Positions 1 through 6,347 of a stretch of DNA of 64,000 nt are shown piece by piece. The stretch is from an uncultured Acetatifactor sp. Its GTDB lineage: Bacteria > Bacillota > Clostridia > Lachnospirales > Lachnospiraceae. How positions within the stretch are numbered: the first letter of the stretch is position 1; every line of letters starts with the position of its first letter. Location: assembly GCA_910586835.1 (NCBI GenBank), contig CAJUJU010000009.1, positions 1 through 64,000 on the forward strand. The letters are read 5' to 3'. The notes under the pieces are model-generated. The model ran no database searches. It was not told the origin of the DNA and worked only from the letters and a program-made list of their open reading frames with translations. The position numbers and the translations under genes are program-made.

Positions 1-36
1 CTGGATGATGTAAGCGATCTCTTCTTTTTCAATCAT
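1..36 (-). CDS. N-terminus of an unidentified element gene (partial)
   Basis: The window starts inside this minus-strand gene. Only 12 codons are visible, beginning MIEKEEIAYIIQ at the ATG at 36-34. An AAGGAAGG-type ribosome-binding site lies just upstream (about 45-55). It is the next gene leftward in the element's early (minus-strand) arm. Twelve residues are not enough to assign a family. Confidence 0.5.
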   Translation of the reverse strand, partial: MIEKEEIAYIIQ

Positions 37-88
37 CTGTGGTTCCTTCCTTTCTTGATTTTTAATGGCTTGTCCGACAGGAAACCGC

Positions 89-244
89 TTACGCGGTTTT
101 ATCACTATCTGTATTTTCATCCACGCTTTCCTTCGGGACAATTGTGTACTGTATCTCCACTCCCTCCTGCTCTGCAAGGAGTTTGATCATTATGTCCCAC
201 ATTCGTTTTCCAACGCCTTCAGGCACCTTAAGTTTCCCTTCCAT
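89..244 (-). CDS. Small hypothetical phage-type protein, 51 aa
   Basis: A 51-codon frame starts at ATG 244-242 (MEGKLKVPEG...) and stops at TAA 91-89. A strong GAGGAGGG ribosome-binding site lies six bases upstream. The product is small and soluble, acidic towards its C-terminus (VDENTDSDKT), with no recognisable motif. The same frame is open some 25 codons upstream of the ATG and contains a cysteine pair (GYCGKSDKK), but a TAA breaks it from the nearest upstream ATG. Either a Cys-rich N-terminus has been lost or the upstream frame is chance. It lies in a row of small minus-strand genes typical of a phage early region. Function unknown. Confidence 0.55.
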   Translation of the reverse strand: MEGKLKVPEGVGKRMWDIMIKLLAEQEGVEIQYTIVPKESVDENTDSDKTA

Positions 245-353
245 GCTCAGCCCTCCTCTACAATGTATGTATATCTGCTTGTACTTCTTGTCGCTTTTTC
301 CGCAATAACCCCATTAATGGCTCATCCTGATCACTTTCATGTTACACAGCCAC

Positions 354-458
354 TTACAAGGCCATGAACTTTATCCAAACTGCTATCTTCATTCCCAGAA
401 GTATCAAGAACAAAAAAATTGTTACCACATAGGTGAGTTTCTGCCACCACTTCAACAT
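354..458 (-). CDS. 34-aa single-pass membrane peptide
   Basis: A short frame starts at ATG 458 and ends at TAA 354. It is preceded by a near-perfect Shine-Dalgarno (TAGGAGGAAAG) two bases from the ATG. The predicted peptide has a basic, Trp-rich start (MLKWWQKL) followed by a continuous hydrophobic stretch (about residues 9-28) that would span the membrane once. It belongs to the minus-strand early arm of the element. Such miniature membrane proteins are common in phage accessory regions but diverse in role. No function can be assigned. Confidence 0.5.
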   Translation of the reverse strand: MLKWWQKLTYVVTIFLFLILLGMKIAVWIKFMAL

Positions 459-488
459 TTCTTTCCTCCTACTCCTTTCCCATCAATA

Positions 489-674
489 TCAATGGTCTTT
501 CTGGTTCCGCAGGATATCTCTTTTTTGGCATTCCTGCAGCTTCTCAAGAAAAACTGCAAACTCCTTTGATTTTTGAAGTTTCCTCCAACCGTGGCCGTCC
601 ATTTCGAATGAAATTAGCGTTCTCTGAGTGGGCCAAGTGGTCTCACATGTTATAAGCTTTATTCCGGTATCCAC
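489..674 (-). CDS. Small element protein with unclear start (possibly decayed)
   Basis: The frame ends at TGA 491-489 and is open back to a stop at 797-795, about 100 codons. It reads like real protein well upstream of the first usable start, the GTG at 674 (for example ENIFRKILEELHTIS and NSVQVIADAYRPIEVD). No ATG, GTG or TTG exists in that upstream part. A good ribosome-binding site (GGGAGGAG, about 760) is followed by ATC where a start would be expected. A second protein-like frame (EEEKAQEDIIKEVTLLEI, 5' of about 790) reads into it in another frame. The simplest reading is a gene damaged by a lost start or a frameshift. A non-canonical start is the alternative. Family not recognised. Confidence 0.4.
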   Translation of the reverse strand: MDTGIKLITCETTWPTQRTLISFEMDGHGWRKLQKSKEFAVFLEKLQECQKRDILRNQKDH

Positions 675-863
675 TTCTATTGGCCTATATGCATCGGCAA
701 TTACCTGAACCGAATTGCTGATTGTATGTAATTCCTCTAATATTTTCCTGAAGATATTTTCTCCTCCCTTCTGATCTGCCCTTTGGGCTGATCTCTAATA
801 ACGTTACTTCTTTGATAATATCTTCTTGCGCTTTTTCCTCCTCCGCTTTATACTGTTTGTACA

Positions 864-879
864 GGTCACTGCCGTGACC
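864..879. repeat. Perfect inverted repeat GGTCAC-N4-GTGACC
   Basis: Six-base arms surround a TGCC loop, 25 bases before the start of the DUF4393 gene and at the upstream end of the minus-strand frames. There is no T-run on either strand within a few bases, so it is a better operator or small-hairpin candidate than a terminator. Confidence 0.4.
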
Positions 880-904
880 GAGTATATTAGAAAAGAGAAA
901 ATAT

Positions 905-1693
905 ATGAGCGAAAACTTCACAAACAATCCTTTGAATAATGCAAATCTGCCTCCTTCCGTTGACAATGCAATTAAAAATTTGACTGACAAACCTACCGAA
1001 GCGGCCGGAACCACATTTGCCGATATCTGGTATTTGATATTTCACAAATTTTCTTTTCTTGCAGAAAAAAAACGAATAGAAACGGAATATGCCTTAAATC
1101 AATACCGCGATCAGCTTGAATCTTCCATTGCCTGTATCCCTACCGACAAGCTTGTTGCTCCTTCCTTGCAAGTAACGGCCCAGGCATTGGATAATTCAAA
1201 ATACTGCTTCCTTGAGACGGAATTACGCAATATGTTTATTTCCCTGATAAGTAATTCAATGAATGCTGATTTCTCCGCCTTCATCCACCCATCCTTTTCG
1301 GAGATAATTAAGCAAATGTCCCCATTGGATGCTAAAATCATTGCCCTCTTTAAGAATGATTCGGTTCCAGGTTTGCCGGTTTGCCAATACCGTATACCAA
1401 TTCCTGGCAGCATCGGCGGTTCTACTTTCCCGGAACACATTTTTTTGGAAGTTCCATATGGAGACATCTTTTCTTTGTCCGTATCCTTAGAGTCCTTATC
1501 ACGCTTGGGACTGCTCACTATTACTTACTTAGAATACCTGCATGACCAAACACAGTATGAAAAATTTCTTACACATCCTTTTTACAAAGATTTGTCTGCA
1601 TATTGGCCTGTGGGCAAGATATCCATTCAAAAAGGAGTTACTAAACTCTCTCCTTTTGGCAGATCATTTGTTAAGGTATGTGTTCCGAATTGA
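905..1693 (+). CDS. DUF4393 / abortive-infection alpha (Abi_alpha) protein
   Basis: This 262-aa protein matches the DUF4393 (Abi_alpha, PF14337) pattern. It has a short polar N-terminus, a helical segment (about 40-75), a region with ETELRNMF and LISNSMNAD (about 100-115), then FIHPSFSEIIKQMSPLDAKII (about 118-140). The C-terminal part contains ...LSRLGLLT and ends with the family-like 'LSPFGRSFVKVC'. Family members are found in phages and defence neighbourhoods. The name comes from abortive infection, but the molecular activity is not established. It is the only plus-strand gene in the element's early arm and overlaps the next (minus-strand) gene tail to tail by 30 bases. That suggests an independently expressed cargo ('moron') gene. 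The start is ATG after an A-rich stretch with only a weak GAGAA ribosome-binding site. Confidence 0.7.
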   Translation: MSENFTNNPLNNANLPPSVDNAIKNLTDKPTEAAGTTFADIWYLIFHKFSFLAEKKRIETEYALNQYRDQLESSIACIPTDKLVAPSLQVTAQALDNSKYCFLETELRNMFISLISNSMNADFSAFIHPSFSEIIKQMSPLDAKIIALFKNDSVPGLPVCQYRIPIPGSIGGSTFPEHIFLEVPYGDIFSLSVSLESLSRLGLLTITYLEYLHDQTQYEKFLTHPFYKDLSAYWPVGKISIQKGVTKLSPFGRSFVKVCVPN

Positions 1694-1846
1694 TTCCTTG
1701 GCCTGCTCAATTATTGCTTCTCCAACACGGTTCATTTCTTTCTCCATATAGACCCTGAACGAACAGCAGCCTAAAAACGTAACAAAGGCTGCTGTAATTA
1801 TTGATGTTACTGCGGAAACAATTGCCGCCACTATAACTGTTTGCAT
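1664..1846 (-). CDS. 60-aa single-pass membrane protein
   Basis: The start ATG at 1846 follows an excellent ribosome-binding site (GGAGGTGAGAAAG). The first 28 residues (VIVAAIVSAVTSIITAAFV...) form one membrane helix, followed by a charged cytoplasmic-looking tail (EKEMNRVGEAIIEQAKESI). It is the first gene downstream of the Cro-like gene on the minus strand, 27 bases away. An inverted repeat resembling the repressor operator (1873-1889) lies between them, so it is likely transcribed with the early arm. Its 3' end overlaps the convergent DUF4393 gene by 30 bases. Function unknown. It resembles many small 'holin-like' or host-interaction peptides in topology only. Confidence 0.6.
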   Translation of the reverse strand: MQTVIVAAIVSAVTSIITAAFVTFLGCCSFRVYMEKEMNRVGEAIIEQAKESIRNTYLNK

Positions 1847-1872
1847 TCTTTCTCACCTCCTGCTCGTCAATT

Positions 1873-1889
1873 CTTACGTTTTTCGTAAG
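1873..1889. promoter_or_regulatory. Inverted repeat CTTACG-N5-CGTAAG, operator-like
   Basis: Six-base arms identical to those of the switch operator (CGTAAG/CTTACG) but with a five-base spacer instead of two. It covers the last codons and stop of the Cro-like gene, ahead of the next minus-strand gene. It could be an additional repressor site or a coincidence of A+T-rich sequence. Confidence 0.4.
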
Positions 1890-2119
1890 TTTATACTAAA
1901 AAAAATTGTTCCTGCTTTTTCTGGTGGAATATGCAAAGCTGACATCAGTTTTTCAATAACAGTGGTTGAGGGCTTAACATCTCCACTTATAACCTTAGAC
2001 AAGGTGTTTCTGTCTACTGTTGATGCAGCTGATAAATCAACGATTTTATCAAGATTCTGCTCCACCATGATTTTTTTTAACTCAACAACATCTACTCTGT
2101 ATTTTTGTACCTGCTCCAA
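1874..2119 (-). CDS. Cro-like small HTH (XRE) regulator
   Basis: 81 aa. A helix-turn-helix of the XRE/Cro-CI type fills residues about 12-65: KKIMVEQNLDKIVDLSAAS, then DRNTLSKVISGDVKPSTTVIEKLMSAL. The start is TTG at 2119, with an AGGGG ribosome-binding site seven bases upstream. The longer frame has no better start. It is divergent from the 152-aa HTH gene at 2290 and heads the minus-strand arm, the position of Cro in a temperate-phage switch. Its promoter (-35 TTGACA, -10 TATCGT) is overlapped by a perfect operator palindrome. The Cro role is inferred from position and size; the HTH assignment is firm. Confidence 0.75.
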   Translation of the reverse strand: MEQVQKYRVDVVELKKIMVEQNLDKIVDLSAASTVDRNTLSKVISGDVKPSTTVIEKLMSALHIPPEKAGTIFFSINLRKT

Positions 2120-2144
2120 ATTATCAACCCCTTTCTTTCTGATT

Positions 2145-2158
2145 TCGTAAGTTTACGA
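2145..2158. promoter_or_regulatory. Operator palindrome TCGTAA-GT-TTACGA
   Basis: A perfect 6+6 palindrome with a two-base centre, overlapping the -10 (TATCGT, minus strand) of the Cro-like gene. Half-sites of the same type (TGTAAG at 2201-2206; GCGTAAG at 2242-2248) occur further into the divergent region. The last lies in the spacer of the opposite promoter. This is the layout expected for a phage repressor/Cro operator set. Confidence 0.65.
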
Positions 2159-2183
2159 TAGCACCATCTTTTATATGTGTCAA
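2155..2183 (-). promoter_or_regulatory. Early (Cro-side) promoter
   Basis: On the minus strand, -35 TTGACA (2183-2178) and -10 TATCGT (2160-2155) are separated by exactly 17 bases. The start of the Cro-like gene is about 36 bases downstream of the -10. The -10 shares bases with the palindromic operator, so a bound repressor would block polymerase. Confidence 0.65.
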
Positions 2184-2232
2184 CATTTTTTTGCGGAATT
2201 TGTAAGTTTTTTATTTTTTTGCACAATATCTA

Positions 2233-2261
2233 TTGCAATTTGCGTAAGAAAATGTTATTTT
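2233..2261 (+). promoter_or_regulatory. Repressor-side promoter
   Basis: -35 TTGCAA (2233-2238) and -10 TATTTT (2256-2261) with a 17-base spacer that contains the operator half-site GCGTAAG. The CI-like gene begins 28 bases further on. The half-site position fits autoregulation. Confidence 0.55.
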
Positions 2262-2289
2262 CTATTTAGATGCAGAGCGAGGTGATGAA

Positions 2290-2748
2290 ATGGCTATCTG
2301 GAACGAAAGGATACATGAACGGAGAATAGAAAAGGGGATTACTCTAGCACAAATAGCAGAAAAGTTAGGAGTGACCGAAGCTACAGCCCAAAGATATGAG
2401 CGTGGAAGCATAAAAAGTATACCATATGATTACATGTGTGCTTATGGAGAAATTTTGAATTGTTCACCATGTTATTTAATGGGCTGGGAAAAAAAAGAAC
2501 ATACAAAAGACGAATCTCCCAAAATCATACAGTATTACGAACAACTCAATGACATAGGGAAGCATGTTGCCACAGAAAGAGTAAAGGAACTGACAGAAGT
2601 TCCCAGGTATGTTAAGGAAGACACCGATTATCTTGCTGTCAAAGCTGCCCATAATGATTCCCAAATTACTGATGAAGAGCTTGAAAAAATGGAAAGGGAT
2701 TCCATGCTGATAAAACAAATGGCGAAGGATAAGAAAAAACAGGAGTGA
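2290..2748 (+). CDS. CI-like HTH (XRE) repressor of the element
   Basis: 152 aa. The N-terminal XRE helix-turn-helix covers residues about 5-62 (RIEKGITLAQIAEKLGVTEATAQRYERG, then the family-typical LNCSPCYLMGW). A charged helical tail follows (about 90-152) with no peptidase or SOS-cleavage site, so it is not a LexA/CI-type autoprotease. Such repressors are usually inactivated by a partner ImmA-type protease, and an ImmA-like gene follows 9 bases downstream. The ribosome-binding site is GAGGTGATGAA. It is divergent from the Cro-like gene across the operator region. Its role as the lysogeny repressor is inferred from context. Confidence 0.75.
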   Translation: MAIWNERIHERRIEKGITLAQIAEKLGVTEATAQRYERGSIKSIPYDYMCAYGEILNCSPCYLMGWEKKEHTKDESPKIIQYYEQLNDIGKHVATERVKELTEVPRYVKEDTDYLAVKAAHNDSQITDEELEKMERDSMLIKQMAKDKKKQE

Positions 2749-2757
2749 TCCAAGAGA

Positions 2758-3231
2758 ATGAATTTGTACGAACAATGGTTGCAAAAAGCTGATGACATCG
2801 GATTGCACGTTGTAGAAAACGTCCCATTTGAATCTCAGGCAAAGGGACTGATATGTGGCAATTGTATCGGATTGAACCAGGACATAGAAACCACCGCAGA
2901 GAAAGCTTGTGTTCTCGCGGAAGAAATTATACATAGCCAGGAGAATACAGGAAACATATTGGATCAAAGGATCGGCAATAATTCCAAGCAGGAAAGAAAA
3001 GCCAGGAAGGTATTACATCACAATCTGGCGGATTTAAAAACAATAGCCTATCTACTAAAGAGTGGATATAAAGATATCACGGAAATAGCTGATAAATTGG
3101 GAATCACAGAAAATCTGTTATCAGAGGCCATTTCTGCATATAAAGATGAATATGGAATCAGTTTACAATTAGGAAATGATGTACTTTTCCTCGAACCAAC
3201 TCTTGTTTTGAAAAGCCAAATTAACGATTAA
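2758..3231 (+). CDS. ImmA/IrrE-like phage protein, zinc motif degenerate
   Basis: 157 aa, directly downstream of the repressor gene. Residues about 1-70 resemble the phage ImmA-like family: an N-terminal 'LYEQWLQKADDIGLHVVENVPF', then 'KGLICGNCIGLN', then 'ACVLAEEIIHSQENTGNI'. The last matches the LAEELGH...TGNI segment that carries the zinc ligands. Only xExxH is seen here (EEIIH); the leading His of HExxH is absent, which is common in this phage subfamily. The C-terminal half has an HTH-like segment (ITEIADKLGITENLLSEAI). In ICEBs1, ImmA cleaves the repressor ImmR; an equivalent pairing here is inference. Another possibility is a non-catalytic anti-repressor. Confidence 0.6.
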   Translation: MNLYEQWLQKADDIGLHVVENVPFESQAKGLICGNCIGLNQDIETTAEKACVLAEEIIHSQENTGNILDQRIGNNSKQERKARKVLHHNLADLKTIAYLLKSGYKDITEIADKLGITENLLSEAISAYKDEYGISLQLGNDVLFLEPTLVLKSQIND

Positions 3232-3276
3232 TAAGGCTGTACGCAACCAAAAATCAAGTTCTGAAAGGAGCTGCTT

Positions 3277-3822
3277 ATGGATTTATCAAGAGAAACGGCT
3301 TACACCGTTGCAGATATCTATAATTTACCGGAAGGCCAGCGTGCAGAGCTGATCGACGGGCAAATGTATATGATGGCTCCGCCAAAACGAATTCATCAGG
3401 AGCTTGTCAGCCAGTTCACCAAGGTCATCGGACAGTACATTGATTCCCATGGTGGGCGCTGTAAGGTCTATCCCGCTCCGTTTGCCGTACTCATAAATTC
3501 GGATGACAGGAACTATGTTGAGCCTGATATCTCCGTAATATGCGATGAAGGAAAATTGAATGAGTATGGCTGCAGCGGATCGCCTGACTGGATCATAGAA
3601 ATCGTATCTCCCAGCACGGAGCGGATCGACTACGGCATCAAGCTTTTCAAATATCGCTCCGCGGGTGTGCGGGAATACTGGATCGTGAATCCCCGGCTCC
3701 GCACCGTCAATGTATACGATTTTGAACGCAATGAGGAGACCCTTCAGTACAGCTTCGACGATAATATCCCTGTATGTATCTATCAGGATCTCAGCATCCA
3801 TATTGCAAAACTGCTTTCCTGA
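3277..3822 (+). CDS. Uma2-family (DUF820) PD-(D/E)XK nuclease-fold protein
   Basis: 181 aa, full length for the family. Conserved features run in order: 'YTVADIYNLPEGQRAELIDG' (about 9-28), 'KVYPAPFAVLI' (about 64-74), 'VEPDISVICDE' (about 82-92; the D of EPD is the usual metal-binding Asp), and 'SPDWIIEIVSPST' (about 103-115; ExVSPS holds the second acidic residue). These are followed by 'KLFKYRSAGVREYWIVNP'. Key fold residues are present, so nuclease activity is plausible; the substrate of Uma2 proteins is unknown. It lies between the ImmA-like gene and the recombinase on the plus strand, 45 bases after the former, with an AAAGGAG ribosome-binding site. Uma2 genes are common in this class of elements. 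Confidence 0.8.
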   Translation: MDLSRETAYTVADIYNLPEGQRAELIDGQMYMMAPPKRIHQELVSQFTKVIGQYIDSHGGRCKVYPAPFAVLINSDDRNYVEPDISVICDEGKLNEYGCSGSPDWIIEIVSPSTERIDYGIKLFKYRSAGVREYWIVNPRLRTVNVYDFERNEETLQYSFDDNIPVCIYQDLSIHIAKLLS

Positions 3823-3862
3823 ATGAAACTATATTTCTAATAGACAATATTGACATGAGAAA

Positions 3863-3908
3863 AAGCTGATAGACATTTCCTGGTACACACCAGAAATACT
3901 ATCAGCTT
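3863..3908. terminator. Long hairpin ahead of the recombinase gene
   Basis: AAGCTGATAG (3863-3872) pairs with CTATCAGCTT (3899-3908), and the inner CTGG/CCAG plus TTT/AAA extend the stem. It lies between the Uma2 stop and the recombinase start. There is no clean T-run after the stem (ATCTCCTTTTC follows), so it may act as a weak terminator or as a 5' leader structure. Confidence 0.4.
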
Positions 3909-3941
3909 ATCTCCTTTTCAACATTTCAGGAGAATAATACC

Positions 3942-5336
3942 ATGAATGACAAGATTCTTCGATGCGCCATTTACATCCGTGTTTCCACTTCCGAGCAGGC
4001 CATGCACGGCAAATCTCTGCAGGCCCAACAGGAATACCTGGAAAAGTATGCCGCCGATCATGGCATGAGTGTGATCGGCATATATGCTGATAAAGGTCAG
4101 ACCGCCAGGAAGGAACTGAAAAAAAGAAAGGCTATCCACGATCTTCTCCGGGACGTTCAGCGCGATAAGCTGGATATTATCCTGTTCTGGAAGATGGACC
4201 GCTGGTTCCGTAACGTGTCCGATTTTTACAAAGTACAGGATATCCTGGATGCTCATAATGTTCGCTGGATCGCCGTTGCCGAACCGCAAATGAACATGGA
4301 GACAAGGGATGGACGTCTGAATCTTAATATCATGCTCTCCATCGGACAGAATGAAGTAGATACTACCTCAGAACGTATAAAATTTACTGTCAACAATATG
4401 ATCGACAATGGCCGCCTTGTCTGGGGTGATAAAAACGTAGGCTTTGGATACCGGATTATTGACGGCCGCATGGTAAAGGATCCCGAGACCGAACACATGG
4501 TAACTGCATTTTACCAATATATTTTGTTGCACAAATGCAAGAGCGCCGCGGTAAAATACATGCGGGATACCTTCCACATTGATTTTACCTACTCCCAGCT
4601 GCGCACAATGATGAACAGTGAATTTTATGTCGGAAAATACCGAGATAACGATCACTACTGCCCCGCTTACCTTACGCCTGCACAATGGGCTGAGATCCAA
4701 TCCATCAACGCGCAAAACATTCGAAAGGCACCTTCCGGACGAATCTACTTCTTTTCCGGCATGATCCGCTGCCCCGAATGCGGTAATCTCCTTTCCGGAT
4801 GCGGGTGCCAAAGTATTATCAATAGAAAAACAAAAGAAAAGCGGTCTTACTGTTATTACAGATGCAATAATTGGGCAATGAATCACAAATGCAGTTACTC
4901 GCATAAGCTCAGCCAAAATCTGCTGGAGCAGTACCTCCTGCAGAACCTGACGGAGGAATACAACCGCTTTCTTGCCCGCTCAGAGGCCGTACGAGCCGCC
5001 GAAAAGCCAAAGACAAAGAAAAGGTCGCGTGCCGCTATAAATGCTGAAATCAGCCGTTTAAACCTGCTGTTTCAGAAAGGTCGCGTTGAGTTTGAGTATT
5101 ATAACGAGGAATACGAACGCCTGGAAGCAGAATTGAAATCTCTGGATGAGGGGCAGAAACAGCAGAAAATGGATTATTCCCATATCGGTCATATGCTTGA
5201 CAGTAATTTTCAGGATACCTACCGCTGTCTGACTGATGCAAACAAGCAAATATTCTGGCATCAGTTAATCGAAAGTATTGAGATAACCGGTAAAGAGGTT
5301 TGTGGTGTAAATTTCCGTGGTTTTGTCTTTGACTAA
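3942..5336 (+). CDS. Large serine recombinase (integrase)
   Basis: 464 aa. Domains run as follows: a resolvase catalytic domain (about 5-150) with the nucleophile Ser15 in YIRVSTSEQA and the DRWFRN segment; a recombinase domain (about 160-260; VGFGYRIIDGRMV, then LRTMMNSEFYVGKYR); a zinc ribbon (RCPECGNLLSGCGC about 278, second Cys pair in YYRCNNWAMNHKC); and a coiled coil (about 345-420). It catalyses site-specific integration and excision of the element through a covalent 5'-phosphoserine intermediate. The gene ends about a dozen bases before the element/chromosome junction, the standard position. Its last codons read GFVFD-stop. The reading frame is intact, so the element may still move. 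Excision would also need its directionality factor, which is not visible here. Confidence 0.9.
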   Translation: MNDKILRCAIYIRVSTSEQAMHGKSLQAQQEYLEKYAADHGMSVIGIYADKGQTARKELKKRKAIHDLLRDVQRDKLDIILFWKMDRWFRNVSDFYKVQDILDAHNVRWIAVAEPQMNMETRDGRLNLNIMLSIGQNEVDTTSERIKFTVNNMIDNGRLVWGDKNVGFGYRIIDGRMVKDPETEHMVTAFYQYILLHKCKSAAVKYMRDTFHIDFTYSQLRTMMNSEFYVGKYRDNDHYCPAYLTPAQWAEIQSINAQNIRKAPSGRIYFFSGMIRCPECGNLLSGCGCQSIINRKTKEKRSYCYYRCNNWAMNHKCSYSHKLSQNLLEQYLLQNLTEEYNRFLARSEAVRAAEKPKTKKRSRAAINAEISRLNLLFQKGRVEFEYYNEEYERLEAELKSLDEGQKQQKMDYSHIGHMLDSNFQDTYRCLTDANKQIFWHQLIESIEITGKEVCGVNFRGFVFD

Positions 5337-5575
5337 TTATCTGCCCCGAATCCGGTCACCAGCTCCAGCTCAATTCCCTCCTCGGCAAAGTACCCTTCCT
5401 CAATGGCCACATACATGGGCGCATAAAAAATCGAATGAGCCACCTCATTCAACACTACCTTGGTCTGTCCGCCCGACTGACCTGCTCCGTCCGCTGCGCA
5501 CCCTGTCATGACCGTCGCTGCCAGCACTGCGGTGAGACATGCTGCCCCCATCCTTTTCAAAAACAACCCCTTCAT
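5336..5575 (-). pseudogene. ABC-transporter substrate-binding lipoprotein, cut by the element
   Basis: The start ATG at 5575 follows an AAGGGAGG ribosome-binding site. A lipoprotein signal peptide (RMGAACLTAVLAATVMTGC, Cys about 25) is followed by the beginning of an NMT1/SsuA-like periplasmic-binding domain (KVVLNEVAHSIFYAPMYVA, then EEGYFAEEGIELELVTGFGAD). Full-length relatives are about 320-350 aa and bind nitrate, taurine, thiamine-precursor-type or similar ligands. Here the frame reaches a stop supplied by the inserted DNA after about 79 residues. The remaining two-thirds of the gene, and probably its ABC permease and ATPase, should lie beyond the left end of the element outside this window. 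In the lysogen the transporter is presumably inactive; excision would restore it. Confidence 0.8.
5337..5350. other. Probable attR junction of the element
   Basis: Immediately after the recombinase stop, the minus strand reads as the start of a transporter gene (…VTGFGAD). The coding match to the NMT1/SsuA family ends here, where relatives continue GADKVM. The core is probably within GGGGCAGA (plus strand TCTGCCCC). The exact crossover dinucleotide cannot be fixed without the other end (attL), which lies outside the window. Confidence 0.6.
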
Positions 5576-5680
5576 AAAAACCTCCCTTTTCAGTGATGCT
5601 CTATTTTATGAGCCATCCGCAGGAAAGGTTCCAAAAAGAAACCCGTCCCACTCCGAAAAGTGACCGGGTATTCATGGTTT

Positions 5681-6322
5681 TCAGGCAGGATCCGACGTGT
5701 GGGACTTTTTCTGTGCGCCCTGTTTTACCTGTTCTCCTGTCAGCTGATCCACCATCTTCTCAATCATCAGCTTTTTTACATAGACGTCAAAGCTCAGCGT
5801 ACAAATAAATGCAAATTTTTTCAGAAAATCTCTGCTGTCCTCCGGCGCATCTTCAAAAGTCTGCTGCGCCACGCGGAATTTTTCCGCCACATCCGCCTTC
5901 AGCGCCTCTATCTGCTGCCGCTCCAGGCCAAAGGCCTCCCTGTAGATCTCCTCCAGCCCAAAGGATTCACCGCAGCGGAAAAACCTGTCCGTAACAGGCT
6001 TCAAAAGCGTCTGGATATCACTGATGGAGAGAATCCCCTTATAGTAATAGATAAATATCAGCAGAAGCACATGCTCCTTGGAATATTTCTTTCTCACCGG
6101 CGGAGGAAGCAGATCATTTTTCGCATAATTATTGATCATGGTCTTCGTCAGTATCTTGTCCTCCCCCGGATACCGCGCCGTGGAACGAAGCCTGCTGTCC
6201 ATAAGGGTAGTCACCTGGTCCATGTACAATTCTATATCGGGAATGTCCTCCGGACTCACATACTCTATTCGATCCAGGCTTTCCAGAATGCTGTTCAGTA
6301 AATTGTCATTGTCGATCGTCAT
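5681..6322 (-). CDS. DUF1836 domain regulator-like protein
   Basis: 213 aa from the ATG at 6322 (MTIDNDNLLN). This start was chosen over an upstream in-frame codon because AGGAGGGAG lies eight bases before it. The DUF1836 region (about 35-150) shows 'RYPGEDKILTKTMINNYAKNDLLPPP', 'KKYSKEHVLLLIFIYYYKGILSISDIQ' and 'EIYREAFGLERQQIEALK'. This arrangement resembles a MerR-like winged helix with the N(Y/Y)xKxxLLPPP wing, so DNA binding is plausible, but the family is uncharacterised. It is divergent from the YerC-like gene. A strong promoter (TTGTCA-N17-TATAAT) with a palindrome in its spacer points to autoregulation (inference). Confidence 0.75.
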   Translation of the reverse strand: MTIDNDNLLNSILESLDRIEYVSPEDIPDIELYMDQVTTLMDSRLRSTARYPGEDKILTKTMINNYAKNDLLPPPVRKKYSKEHVLLLIFIYYYKGILSISDIQTLLKPVTDRFFRCGESFGLEEIYREAFGLERQQIEALKADVAEKFRVAQQTFEDAPEDSRDFLKKFAFICTLSFDVYVKKLMIEKMVDQLTGEQVKQGAQKKSHTSDPA

Positions 6323-6347
6323 ACAATAACTCCCTCCTATAACATAC

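Noticed and set aside
685..1014. 109-aa minus-strand frame beginning MVPAASVGLS
   Set aside because: Its first half is antisense to the DUF4393 gene. Only the part below about 900 looks protein-like, and it is treated with the decayed gene at 489-794.
5644..5710. Inverted GTCCCAC ... GTGGGAC followed by TTTTT
   Set aside because: The arms are seven bases with a 48-base loop, too loose to call a terminator; it overlaps the end of the DUF1836 gene.
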